From assembly GCA_900321425.1 (NCBI GenBank), contig ONWA01000012.1, positions 1 through 64,000 on the forward strand: a stretch of DNA of 64,000 nucleotides, written 5' to 3'. Under the pieces are notes generated by a model, which saw only the letters and a list, made by a program, of their open reading frames with translations, did no database searches and was not told where the DNA came from. The translations under genes were made by a program, and so were the position numbers. This stretch comes from an uncultured Prevotellaceae bacterium (GTDB lineage Bacteria > Bacteroidota > Bacteroidia > Bacteroidales > Bacteroidaceae). Shown in pieces: positions 1-8,436 of this stretch (position 1 is its first letter; every line of letters starts with the position of its first letter).

Positions 1-601
1 TGAACAGGCGGGTAAGCTCTATGCCCGCGTGAGTTACAAACAGACGCTCAGCGTACAGGACATGGCGAAGCACATGTCGGAGCACAACACGATGTTCTCC
101 GAGGGTTCCATCACCGGTATCCTGATCGATTTCGTGAAGTGCGTGCGAGAGCAGGTATTGTCGGGCAACACTGTCAAGATCGACAACCTCGCCATCTTCA
201 AGGCAACCGTGGAGGCCAACGCCCTCGAGACGCTCTACGACGCCGAGAACGACAAGACGGCCTCGGCCTCTATCGGCACGCTGGCAGAGGGTCAGAAGAC
301 GGGTCCTGCCGTGAAGACCATCAAGTTGCTGGCACAGTCGACGGGAGACTTCACTCGCGATGAGCTGAAGAAGGACGCAAAGCTCAGCTGGACCGACAAG
401 ACCAAGGCGGAGATTGCTGCTGCCAAGGGCGAGAACAGCGGAGCAAACAACAGTCCTGCAAGCGGTGGTAACAGCGGTGGCACCAGCAGCGGTAGCGAGA
501 CACCGAGCAATCCAAGCAATCCGGAGAACCCGGGAACGGGCGGTGGTGACAACACCGGTGGCGGTGGTAACAACGACCCCGACGACGGCGTCATCTCTTA
601 A
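1..601 (+). CDS. HU-like DNA-binding protein with Gly/Asn-rich tail (5' end outside window)
   Basis: The reading frame is open from the first base of the window, so the start lies upstream; an internal GTG at 29 is probably not the start. The visible part begins with a stretch typical of Bacteroidota HU-like (HU-HIG type) nucleoid proteins: a KLYARVSYKQTLS segment, then AKHMSEHN, a helix around GILIDFVKCVREQVL and the strand VKIDNLAIFKATVEA. The last ~70 residues are a low-complexity Gly/Ser/Asn/Pro tail, common in this subfamily and probably disordered. The family binds DNA without strong sequence specificity; the role of this paralogue is unknown. A hairpin terminator follows directly. The family call is from sequence feel and length, not from a search. 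Confidence 0.75.
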   Translation, partial: EQAGKLYARVSYKQTLSVQDMAKHMSEHNTMFSEGSITGILIDFVKCVREQVLSGNTVKIDNLAIFKATVEANALETLYDAENDKTASASIGTLAEGQKTGPAVKTIKLLAQSTGDFTRDELKKDAKLSWTDKTKAEIAAAKGENSGANNSPASGGNSGGTSSGSETPSNPSNPENPGTGGGDNTGGGGNNDPDDGVIS

Positions 602-605
602 AGGT

Positions 606-649
606 AAGAGGGCTGACAGGCAACAAGAACTGTCGGTCCTCTTTTTTTG
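606..649 (+). terminator. Rho-independent terminator after HU-like gene
   Basis: Arms 606-619 and 630-643 pair almost throughout (one or two G-U pairs) around a 10-nt loop, and a T-run covers 642-648. Confidence 0.8.
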
Positions 650-678
650 ATTGGATAATATGAGTTGTCGAAAAATCA

Positions 679-710
679 TTTGCTTGTTTAATGACTATTT
701 TGTACCTTTG
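679..710 (+). promoter_or_regulatory. Bacteroidota-type promoter of the ABC importer genes
   Basis: TTTG at 679-682 and TACCTTTG at 703-710 are separated by 20 nt, matching the Bacteroidota -33/-7 consensus. The start codon of the binding-protein gene is 55 nt further on. No riboswitch-sized leader is present. Confidence 0.75.
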
Positions 711-765
711 CAGGCAGAATGAAAACAGAAGCGAATGATTCGGCAAAAAATCATCTGATATAGCT

Positions 766-1887
766 ATGAAGAAAAGACGATTATTATACGGAATGACGGC
801 GCTAGTGATTCTCTGCGCCTGCACGGGAAAGGAAGGAAAAGGACAGGGAGCCGACGGCGAGAATGCCGACTCGCTGGCTGTGGTAACGGTGAAATATGCT
901 ACGGGATTCAGCGTGCGCGACTCTGCCGACGTCCGACTGGTGGACGTGGGACGACACGACCACTTCGCGCTGGTGAACAACGATACAATCACCGTGCCCG
1001 AGGGATATACGAAGGTGCGCGTGCCCATCCAACGAACCATCTGCATGACCGCCCTGCAACTGTCGAACTTCACCGCCCTCGATGCCCACGACGTGGTGAA
1101 AGGACTGACGGGCACGAAGAACCTCTATAACCAGGATATCCTCGAAAGGGTGAAGAACGGACAAATCGTGAAAATCGGGATGGAGGGCAACTTCGACACC
1201 GAGATGGTGCTCGCTGCCAACCCCGACGTCATCTTTATCTCACCCTTCAAACGGGGCGGTTATGAGCCCATCAAAGAGACAGGCATCACCCTGGTGCCCC
1301 ACCTGGGCTATAAGGAGCTCGACCCACTGGGACAGGCAGAGTGGATCAAGTTTATCGGGATGTTTATCGGTAAGGAACGCGAAGCCCAACAAGTGTTCGA
1401 CGGTATCGAACAGCGCTATAACGAGCTGAAAGCGAAGGTGGCAGCACTCCAACAGCAGGAGCGCCCCACGGTGTTCAGCGGTGAGATGCATAGTGGCACG
1501 TGGCATGCTGTGGGCGGCAAGAACTACCTGGCACAGATATTCCGCGACGCTGGAGCCGACTACGTGATACACGACGACGAGACGGCAGGCGAGAACCTGG
1601 AGTTCGAACAAATGTACAACCTTGCGGCGAAGGCCACCTACTGGCGCATACTCAACAGCTTTCAGGGCGATTTCAGCTACGAGGCACTGAAGGCGTCGGA
1701 ACCGCGCAACGAACTCTTCGAGGCATTCAAACAGAAGAAGGTGATCTACTGTAACATGAAGAAACAAGCCTACTACGAGTGCTCGCCCGTAGAGCCCGAC
1801 GTGCTGCTGAAGGACTTCGTGGCCATCTTCCACCCCGAACTCGTGGAGAAAGACTACCAAGGAAAATACTACCGACTGCTGAAATAA
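766..1887 (+). CDS. ABC transporter periplasmic substrate-binding lipoprotein (FepB/BtuF type)
   Basis: Protein of 373 residues with a lipoprotein signal (LVILCACTG, lipidated Cys near residue 19), so anchored in the periplasm. The core is a class III (TroA/FecB-like) binding fold: VPIQRTICMTALQLSNFTALDA in the first lobe, ANPDVIFISPF, the long linking helix around EREAQQVFDGIEQRYNELKAKV, and GGKNYLAQIFRDAGADYV in the second lobe. This family delivers siderophores, heme or cobalamin to FecCD permeases. The permease gene follows 32 nt downstream; the cobalamin-ring operon opposite makes a corrinoid possible, but the ligand cannot be read from the sequence. No ATPase gene lies nearby. Confidence 0.88.
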   Translation: MKKRRLLYGMTALVILCACTGKEGKGQGADGENADSLAVVTVKYATGFSVRDSADVRLVDVGRHDHFALVNNDTITVPEGYTKVRVPIQRTICMTALQLSNFTALDAHDVVKGLTGTKNLYNQDILERVKNGQIVKIGMEGNFDTEMVLAANPDVIFISPFKRGGYEPIKETGITLVPHLGYKELDPLGQAEWIKFIGMFIGKEREAQQVFDGIEQRYNELKAKVAALQQQERPTVFSGEMHSGTWHAVGGKNYLAQIFRDAGADYVIHDDETAGENLEFEQMYNLAAKATYWRILNSFQGDFSYEALKASEPRNELFEAFKQKKVIYCNMKKQAYYECSPVEPDVLLKDFVAIFHPELVEKDYQGKYYRLLK

Positions 1888-1919
1888 CGTAAATCCACCG
1901 AAATAATACCACCGAAAAG

Positions 1920-2951
1920 ATGCGACGCCCTCTCCTACTCTTTCTCCTCCTTGCGACAGGTATCCTCGTGCTGATGCTCCTGAACCTGTTTATCGGCTCC
2001 GTCGACATCCCGATGGGAGCTATCTGCAGCATCCTCATGGGCAACGAAGAGAACGAGATATGGACGAACATCATCTATAGCAGTAGACTGCCACAGGCGC
2101 TGACCGCCATCATGGCAGGCGCAGGACTGGCGGTGAGTGGACTCCAGATGCAGACCGTGTTCCGTAACCCATTGGCAGGACCCTCGGTGCTGGGCATCAG
2201 CAACGGTTCGGCGCTGGGTGTAGCCTTCGTGGTACTGCTCTCAGGACGTATCGGTGGTGTGGCACTCTCACGATTGGGGTACTTAGGCGATGCGGCAATG
2301 AGTGTGGCTGCCATCGTGGGCGCCCTTGCCGTGATGATGCTCATCCTGTGGATATCACAGAAGGTGAAGGGCAACGTGACGCTGCTCATTATCGGTGTGA
2401 TGATAGGCTATCTGGCCAATGCCATCATCGGCGTACTGAAATTCCTGTCGCCAGAGGAAGACGTAAAGGCGTTTGTAGTATGGGGACTGGGCTCGTTCTC
2501 CAGGGTGTCGGGCGACGAGATGATGCTCTTCATCCTCCTGATGTGCGTACTGCTGCCGCTGGCCTGCACAATGGTGAAACCCATGAACCTGATGCTGTTG
2601 GGCGACCGCTATGCCGCCAACCTGGGACTGAATATCCGACAGGCACGGATGCTGGTGATTCTGTCGTCGGGTGTGCTCGTGGCCATCGTCACCGCCTACT
2701 GCGGACCGATTATGTTCATCGGACTGGCAGTGCCCCACCTCACCAGAGCCATCTTCCGTACCTCCGACCACCGCACACTCATGCCAGCCACCGCCCTCTG
2801 CGGAGCGGTACTCGCACTACTCTGTAACCTCATCGCACGAATGCCAGGGTTCGAAGGGGCACTGCCCGTCAACTCGGTGACTGCACTCGTGGGAGCCCCC
2901 GTCATCGCTGCCGTACTCTTCCGTCGACGCAAGGACGAGGTGACGGAATAA
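1920..2951 (+). CDS. FecCD-family ABC transporter permease
   Basis: Hydrophobic protein of 343 residues, the usual length for FecCD/BtuC permeases, with about ten membrane segments. Family marks are SSRLPQALTAIMAGAGLAVSG near residue 55, QTVFRNPLAGPSVLGISNGSALG, and near the C-terminus GPIMFIGLAVPHLTR, which forms the coupling loop to the ATPase. It should form the inner-membrane channel for the ligand brought by the preceding lipoprotein. The expected ATP-binding subunit is not encoded next; the stop codon instead abuts the stop codon of the convergent phosphatase gene with no base between them, so the ATPase must be elsewhere or shared. Confidence 0.92.
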   Translation: MRRPLLLFLLLATGILVLMLLNLFIGSVDIPMGAICSILMGNEENEIWTNIIYSSRLPQALTAIMAGAGLAVSGLQMQTVFRNPLAGPSVLGISNGSALGVAFVVLLSGRIGGVALSRLGYLGDAAMSVAAIVGALAVMMLILWISQKVKGNVTLLIIGVMIGYLANAIIGVLKFLSPEEDVKAFVVWGLGSFSRVSGDEMMLFILLMCVLLPLACTMVKPMNLMLLGDRYAANLGLNIRQARMLVILSSGVLVAIVTAYCGPIMFIGLAVPHLTRAIFRTSDHRTLMPATALCGAVLALLCNLIARMPGFEGALPVNSVTALVGAPVIAAVLFRRRKDEVTE

Positions 2952-3653
2952 TCACAGAATCTTCATGATATCACGCAGGGTGCTGACAGTAAACGTGGGC
3001 ACCTCCGACGGCGCCTCCTGCCAACGGTTGAACAGGATGGTATCGAAACCGGCATTATGCGCTCCCACGATATCGGTCTGGAGGTTGTCGCCAATCATCA
3101 GCGTGTGCTCACGAACGGCACCCGACATTTTCAGGGCATAGTCAAAATAGAGGGGCGAGGGTTTGTTGACACCGGCATCCTCGCTCAGGATAATCGTATC
3201 GAAATAGTCCTTCAGTCCACAGGCCTCGAGTTTCTTGTATTGCACCTCGTGGAAACCGTTGCTGCACATATGCATACGATAACCCCGACGACGCAGGTAG
3301 TCCATCAGCTCGTGGGCACCCTCAACCACCCCCGACTTCGAAGAACAGAACGCCAGGAACTGGTCGCTCACCGTAATGCAAAAATCTGCCGACTGAGGCA
3401 CTTGTTCTCCACCCGCACTCAACGGTCGACGGAAGCGTTCTACAATCAGGTAATCGCGCGTGATCTCACCCTTGGAATAACGCTTCCAGAGGTCGATATT
3501 GGCAGCCCAATACGCATCGCTGAACACTTGATACTCAGTAAAATAACGGTCGAGGTTAAAGAAAAGGTACGTCTCTCGCAAGGCGATGGTAGCATTGCCG
3601 TAGGTATCGTACAAAGTATCGTCGAAATCGATGAAGAGGTCTTGGTATTTCAT
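2952..3653 (-). CDS. HAD-superfamily hydrolase, YjjG-like nucleotidase
   Basis: Protein of 233 residues. HAD motif I is FIDFDDTLYDT (nucleophile Asp near residue 9), motif II is MCSNGF, and motifs III/IV are the Lys in VNKPSPLYFD and MIGDNLQTDIVGA. The helical cap between motifs I and II and the overall length fit the YjjG subfamily of pyrimidine 5'-nucleotidases, which removes phosphate from (often non-canonical) nucleotides. It is last in the minus-strand cobalamin operon, 12 nt after cbiJD; in that setting it could act on a phosphorylated cobalamin intermediate, but this is only a guess from position. Its stop codon directly abuts that of the convergent permease gene. Confidence 0.85.
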   Translation of the reverse strand: MKYQDLFIDFDDTLYDTYGNATIALRETYLFFNLDRYFTEYQVFSDAYWAANIDLWKRYSKGEITRDYLIVERFRRPLSAGGEQVPQSADFCITVSDQFLAFCSSKSGVVEGAHELMDYLRRRGYRMHMCSNGFHEVQYKKLEACGLKDYFDTIILSEDAGVNKPSPLYFDYALKMSGAVREHTLMIGDNLQTDIVGAHNAGFDTILFNRWQEAPSEVPTFTVSTLRDIMKIL

Positions 3654-3665
3654 GTCGTAAATGAG

Positions 3666-5399
3666 TTATTCTGAATAGAGATGTCCCTGGTCGTCGATGA
3701 GCAGGATGGTGAGCTCGCCCTGTGGAAGAAGCGGTCGACAATGCTGCGCACAATGACGGATGACTGTCGTGGCAAACGCCTGCAACTGTGACGGAGGAAT
3801 CACCTCCCACAGCTCGCGTGCCAGGGTGATATGACGGATATCGAGGGAGATGCCTGCCTCGTCGAGCAGCGACTGGACGAAAGCGAGGTCCATCGTGGTC
3901 TTCCGACTATGGGTATCGAGATGACCGGCAGCCAGTTTGACGGCCTTGCCCAGCATCACACCCAGCGTCACACGGGGGATATCGAGCTCATGCGCCATCT
4001 GCAGCGTCGCACCGATATAGTTGCCATACTCCACAAACGCCTGTGACGGGAGTTGTGGATAACGGGCATGAACGAAACGCTCGCTCTTTCCACCACTATT
4101 GATGACCACTCGTTCGGCACCACTCGCCTTCGCTACCGTCAGACACTTACGGATGGCATCGAGAAAGGCTTCCTCGGAGAAGGGTTTCACGATACCTGAG
4201 ACTCCGATAATCGAGATGCCACCCTCAATACCCAAACGGGGATTGAACGTTCTTTTAGCAATCTCTGCACCATCAGGAACGGAGAGGGTGATTTTTAGAG
4301 GTGAGAGGTGAGAGGTAAGAGGTGAGAGATTGGTCATCAGCATCTGACGAGGGCCTTTGTTGATGGCAGGTTCACCAGGAGGGAAGTCGAAGCCAGGAAG
4401 GGTGAAGTGCCCTACTCCGCTGCCGCCCAGAATCTCGAAGTGATCCGACGGTTCCACCTGTGCATGAATCTCGATACCATCGGTCACGTCGGGGTCGTCG
4501 CCTGCCTCCTTGATACAATAGGCATCATCTTTGCCATATCCGACAGAAACCATGATGGATTCACCATCTGGCAATAATACGGGAACCTCCTGAGGTGTCT
4601 CATTCTTCAAAAGTCGTATTGTAGCTGCTATTGCAGCAGCCGTAGCACAAGTACCTGTTGTCAGTCCGCTGTGCAAGGGAAAGAAATCGGGCAAGAGTTG
4701 CTCAATCATTCTCCGCAGACCATGGGGACCGTCGACACAATGGGTGAAAGGAAAGACAGGACGCTTGAGCGCGATGACACGCATCCCTCGTGTACGGGCC
4801 TCGGTCACCTTCTCCACGAATCCGCCAGAGCCACCGCTCTCCTTCATCAGGATGGCATCGGCATCGACGGTGATGGTGCCCCCCTCCTCGTAGAAACAGA
4901 GTTGCTCGTCGGTAGCCCCCTGGTCGTAGGCCAACTGTCGACTGCTCTGTCGGTCAAGGATACGATAGATGACTCGTACCCCCTGTTCCTCCAAGTATTT
5001 CAGTTGACGAATGCTCTGTACACCGGTGGTGGCAAGCAAGGTATGGATATCTTTGGGCACCTGGGTATAGTCGTCAATCCACTCGATATCGGTATCACGC
5101 GGAGGATAGATCCGTTCAAACCGGATGACAGGAAGATGAAGACGCGACGCTACCTCAAGGACGGTGGTATGCAACTCACGGGCGAAGGGATGGGCAGCGT
5201 CGACCAACAACTGGATGTGTTGTTGTTCGCAGATAGCACACATCGCCTCGTCGTTGAGCGCACCATCCAATCGGATGCCGTGGTGCAGCGTCAGTTCTTG
5301 TTCACCCGTCTTTGTGCTATAGTAATAGCGGTTGCCCGATTCCTCGAGCACCTCGACAGCCTTGCGTCCTTCCGTTGTTCCTCCGAATACCAGTATCAT
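3666..5399 (-). CDS. cbiJD: CbiJ-CbiD fusion: precorrin-6A reductase and cobalt-precorrin-5B C1-methyltransferase
   Basis: Fusion protein of 577 residues. Residues 1 to ~240 are CbiJ/CobK-like (MILVFGGTTEGRKAVEVLEE, VDAAHPFARELH), the NAD(P)H-dependent reductase of the corrin ring. From ~245 CbiD begins with its hallmark SGLTTGTCATAAA and continues with the Asp-rich AGDDPDVTDG and the VINSGGKSERF segment; CbiD methylates C1 and drives ring contraction chemistry in the anaerobic pathway. Residues ~357-368 (LSPLTSHLSPL) are not CbiD sequence but translate an array of 7-bp repeats on the DNA. The gene lies 17 nt after cbiGF and 12 nt before the phosphatase gene. Confidence 0.92.
   Translation of the reverse strand: MILVFGGTTEGRKAVEVLEESGNRYYYSTKTGEQELTLHHGIRLDGALNDEAMCAICEQQHIQLLVDAAHPFARELHTTVLEVASRLHLPVIRFERIYPPRDTDIEWIDDYTQVPKDIHTLLATTGVQSIRQLKYLEEQGVRVIYRILDRQSSRQLAYDQGATDEQLCFYEEGGTITVDADAILMKESGGSGGFVEKVTEARTRGMRVIALKRPVFPFTHCVDGPHGLRRMIEQLLPDFFPLHSGLTTGTCATAAAIAATIRLLKNETPQEVPVLLPDGESIMVSVGYGKDDAYCIKEAGDDPDVTDGIEIHAQVEPSDHFEILGGSGVGHFTLPGFDFPPGEPAINKGPRQMLMTNLSPLTSHLSPLKITLSVPDGAEIAKRTFNPRLGIEGGISIIGVSGIVKPFSEEAFLDAIRKCLTVAKASGAERVVINSGGKSERFVHARYPQLPSQAFVEYGNYIGATLQMAHELDIPRVTLGVMLGKAVKLAAGHLDTHSRKTTMDLAFVQSLLDEAGISLDIRHITLARELWEVIPPSQLQAFATTVIRHCAQHCRPLLPQGELTILLIDDQGHLYSE
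4297..4331. repeat. 7-bp tandem repeat array inside cbiJD
   Basis: Five heptamers read on the plus strand as AGAGGTG, AGAGGTG, AGAGGTA, AGAGGTG, AGAGATT. They stay in frame and add a Ser/Pro/Leu/Thr-rich insertion to the CbiD half. Similar heptamers occur in cbiET and in the VapE-like gene. Confidence 0.85.
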
Positions 5400-5416
5400 A
5401 TCTGTTGGAGTTGTGA

Positions 5417-7210
5417 TTAGGCCTCACCCATGCGAAACAGATGGGTGAAATGCTTGTCATACAGTTCCGAGAGTCCCTCACGGTTATCGATGGCCTCGCC
5501 TACGACAATCATCGTGGTGAGCGTCAGTCGGTGGTCGTGGACGATTTTCGCCAAGTCCTTCAGCTGACCACGGAAGATTTGCTGGTCGGGCCACGTGAGA
5601 TGGTAGCAGACCGCCACAGGGGTGTTCTCAGGATATTCCTGTAGGAGCTCTGTCTGTACATCGTCGACAATGGAGGCACTAAGGAAGATACACATCGTAG
5701 ACTGACTCTTCGCCAACAGGTGGAGCTGTTCCTTCTCAGGCATCGGTGTGCGTCCTTCGCCACGCGTCAGGATAATGGTCTGCGTGCGCTCGGGAATCGT
5801 GAACTGACTGCGCAGCTCGGCAGCGGCAGCGAGGAACGACGAGATGCCTGGGGTGATATGATACGACATCCCCTCACGGTCGAAGAACGCCATCTGTTCC
5901 TGGATGGCACCGAAGATACAGGGATCGCCGGTATGCAGACGCACAATCAGATGATGACGGTCGTAGTGCTCCTTCATCAGGGCACATTGCTGTTCGAGCG
6001 TCATATCTGCCGATGAACGCACCACAGCCCCCGACTTATGACACTCCGTCAACGCCTTGGGTACCAACGAACCGGCATAGAGGATGAGGTCGGCACGCTC
6101 CAACAGTCGACGCCCACGGACACTCACCAAGTCGGGATCGCCAGGACCAGCTCCCACAATCTCGATATGTCCGCTACGACGACGCAAATGATTCTCATCA
6201 ATGGCGAGGGCTGCCGTCCAGTTTTTACCTTTCACCTTGGGAATCACCAGTTGACCGTTGTTGGAACCCAGGATAGCAGCAGCCTCACAGACGCTGGGTG
6301 TACCTACATGTTTCATCACCGTATCGCTGGGATGAGGAACATCGACCTGAGCCAGCTCTTCGGCGCTGAAGAACACCACCTCCTCGCCGTATTCCTCCTC
6401 GAGCATCGTACAGAACTCCTCGTCGGCCTTCACGTCGATGGTACAGTACTTATGTGCACAAGGCAGGACACCATACTGCGCAAAGGCCTCGTCAATCTCG
6501 TCGTAGATACTGAAAAAGTCCTCAGGGTGATGAGCCAGTCCGAAACCAATGGTACCCACCATCGGAACGAAGTGCAACTCGAGCATCCCACTGGGAGCAC
6601 TACGGTTGAAGGGGGAAACGATGATGAGGAGCTTGTATTTCGTGGCATCGGCCTCGCTGATATCATTGATGACGGTGACATGTTCCGGCAACGTAGCCTC
6701 CAGATAGTCAGTACCTTCGTCGCGTGCCTCCAGCAACAGGGCAGTAGGCTGTCGGTTGACAAAGGCGAAGATACAATCGTTCATGTCATCCTTATCGCTG
6801 GCGACAGGCCAGTCGAACCGCTTCTCGAACGTGTCGAGAGCCCATAGACCGGCGTTGTCGCTCTGGGTGGTAATCACCTCACGACCACCGAGATACGCTG
6901 CGATGTCACGCGTCAGCTCGTTGGCACCACCGATATGTCCGCTCAGCACAGAGACCACATTCATTCCCAGACTATCGACACACACCACAGCAGGGTCTTC
7001 GTGCTTGTCCTTGACACAAGGGGCTATTGTGCGGACACAGATGCCCATCGCACCAATGAACACGAAGGCATCGAAATCCTTCCAACGCTCACCCACGAGG
7101 GAGCGGTTGATAACTTCGCCCTGAGGATTTGGGGCATGAAACAGGTTCAGCAACGACTGAGCAAGCGTCTTGCTCTCGTCGCTGACAGGTATGATCGCTA
7201 TTTTCTGCAT
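5417..7210 (-). CDS. cbiGF: CbiG-CbiF fusion: cobalt-precorrin-5A hydrolase and precorrin-4 C11-methyltransferase
   Basis: Fusion protein of 597 residues. The first ~345 are CbiG: FVFIGAMGICVRTIAP and SVLSGHIGGANELTRDIA in the N-terminal part, then IGFGLAHHPEDFFSIYDEID and the C-terminal CbiG domain with GTPSVCEAAAI. CbiG opens the delta-lactone of cobalt-precorrin-5A and releases acetaldehyde. From ~350 a CbiF/CobM SAM-dependent methyltransferase follows, with the Rossmann-like start IEIVGAGPGDPDLVSVRG, the LHTGDPCIFGA loop and YHITPGISSFLAAAA. The two domains carry out consecutive steps (CbiF then CbiG). The start overlaps the end of cbiET by 13 nt, indicating translational coupling. Confidence 0.93.
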   Translation of the reverse strand: MQKIAIIPVSDESKTLAQSLLNLFHAPNPQGEVINRSLVGERWKDFDAFVFIGAMGICVRTIAPCVKDKHEDPAVVCVDSLGMNVVSVLSGHIGGANELTRDIAAYLGGREVITTQSDNAGLWALDTFEKRFDWPVASDKDDMNDCIFAFVNRQPTALLLEARDEGTDYLEATLPEHVTVINDISEADATKYKLLIIVSPFNRSAPSGMLELHFVPMVGTIGFGLAHHPEDFFSIYDEIDEAFAQYGVLPCAHKYCTIDVKADEEFCTMLEEEYGEEVVFFSAEELAQVDVPHPSDTVMKHVGTPSVCEAAAILGSNNGQLVIPKVKGKNWTAALAIDENHLRRRSGHIEIVGAGPGDPDLVSVRGRRLLERADLILYAGSLVPKALTECHKSGAVVRSSADMTLEQQCALMKEHYDRHHLIVRLHTGDPCIFGAIQEQMAFFDREGMSYHITPGISSFLAAAAELRSQFTIPERTQTIILTRGEGRTPMPEKEQLHLLAKSQSTMCIFLSASIVDDVQTELLQEYPENTPVAVCYHLTWPDQQIFRGQLKDLAKIVHDHRLTLTTMIVVGEAIDNREGLSELYDKHFTHLFRMGEA

Positions 7211-8436
7211 CGTAATATCGTTATAGGATGATAATCATTGATTTGTAGATGGATAGGCGAATCCTGATGAAGTCCTAACGCTTCGCACGCTTCATTCCAC
7301 AACTGACGACTATCGGTGGGCACCTTGGGAGCGGTGACACTATTGAAGACCATCACGCCATCGTCGGAAAGCACAGTAAGGACCTTCGCCATCATATCCT
7401 TCAACCGTCCACCATGACCGCCGATAAAGACCGCATCAGGACGGGGAAGCGAAGAGAGGTCAGTATCAAGAAAGTCACCCATCAGAATCTGAATCCCTGG
7501 AGCTCCCAGTCGACGGGCATTCTCTTGGATGATGGACTCGCACTCAGGACGAATCTCAAAGCTGCAGACCTGAAGATGCGGGAACTGCAGACGGGCTTCG
7601 ATGGACACACTACCCGTACAGAAGCCGATATCCCAGAACACGCGTCGTTGAGGAAGTTCGAGAGCCTGAAGGGTCAACAGTCGGATAGGCATCTTCGTGA
7701 TCATCTTCTCACGACCATCAAGCAACTGGAAATCAGTATCGGGGATGCCAAAGGGACGGTGCGCTTTCATGGATGCACCATCGGACGTCAGTATCACACT
7801 ATTGGGCATCAGGAAATCACGACTGGCAGCCTCTTGAAGGGTAAGCGTGGTCACGCGTTCCTGTTGAGGATGCCCCAAGTGTTCGCCCACATACATGATA
7901 TAGTGGTTATAGCCATACTCCAGCATTCGTTGGGCAATAGTAGCGGGCGTGTGTTCCTTGTCTGTGAGAGCCCCTATCTTACCCGCTCCCTCGATGAGTG
8001 CCTGGTCAAAGGACGGCCATGGACGACCGGTGAGTGATACGATACGCATATCGTGATAAGGCATCAACAACCGGTGAGCCAGCAGCTGGAGCGAGTTGAA
8101 TGTGGGATAGACCACCACCTCTGCATCGGGCATCTTCCTACGGATGGTATTGGCAAAGCCAAAGAACAGCGGGTCGCCACTGGCAAAGACAATGATTGTG
8201 AGAGGTGAGTGATGAGAGGTAAGATGTGAGTGATTGACGGTGAGATATTGCTCGAAGACAGCATCGAGAGGAACGGTGATGTCTATCCACTCGGCACCAG
8301 CGGGTAGATACGAAGCCACAATCTCGTGATGACGCCTGCCACCAGAGAAGACCTTCCCATGACGGATGATATCCTTCACCTCGGGAGAGAAGAAAGGCTC
8401 GGGAGCATCTGTGATTCCTATGACGACAAACTTCAT
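7198..8436 (-). CDS. cbiET: CbiE-CbiT fusion: precorrin-6B C5,C15-methyltransferase (decarboxylating)
   Basis: Protein of 412 residues, equivalent to CobL. The N-terminal half is CbiE (FVVIGITDAP, FASGDPLFFGFA, VVVYPTFNSLQLLAHRL); the C-terminal half is CbiT, a class I SAM methyltransferase with FWDIGFCTGSVSIEARLQFP as SAM loop and PDAVFIGGHGG. Together they methylate C5 and C15 and remove the C12 acetate carboxyl group. In CobL/CbiT the SAM loop usually reads DxGAGTG or DxGCGTG; here FC replaces the first small residues. Residues ~63-81 are an insertion encoded by 7-bp repeats just before the conserved FASGDP motif. The start codon overlaps the cbiHC stop by 4 nt. Confidence 0.93.
   Translation of the reverse strand: MKFVVIGITDAPEPFFSPEVKDIIRHGKVFSGGRRHHEIVASYLPAGAEWIDITVPLDAVFEQYLTVNHSHLTSHHSPLTIIVFASGDPLFFGFANTIRRKMPDAEVVVYPTFNSLQLLAHRLLMPYHDMRIVSLTGRPWPSFDQALIEGAGKIGALTDKEHTPATIAQRMLEYGYNHYIMYVGEHLGHPQQERVTTLTLQEAASRDFLMPNSVILTSDGASMKAHRPFGIPDTDFQLLDGREKMITKMPIRLLTLQALELPQRRVFWDIGFCTGSVSIEARLQFPHLQVCSFEIRPECESIIQENARRLGAPGIQILMGDFLDTDLSSLPRPDAVFIGGHGGRLKDMMAKVLTVLSDDGVMVFNSVTAPKVPTDSRQLWNEACEALGLHQDSPIHLQINDYHPITILRCRK
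8194..8249. repeat. 7-bp repeat array inside cbiET
   Basis: Degenerate heptamers on the plus strand: GATTGTG, AGAGGTG, AGTGATG, AGAGGTA, AGATGTG, AGTGATT, GACGGTG, AGATATT. The reading frame is kept; the encoded insert is rich in Ser, His, Thr, Leu and Pro. Confidence 0.75.

Noticed and set aside
292..594. Long minus-strand frame opposite the HU-like gene
   Set aside because: Mirror of the Gly/Pro-rich tail; composition is low-complexity Pro/Leu/Ser and it has no independent gene features.
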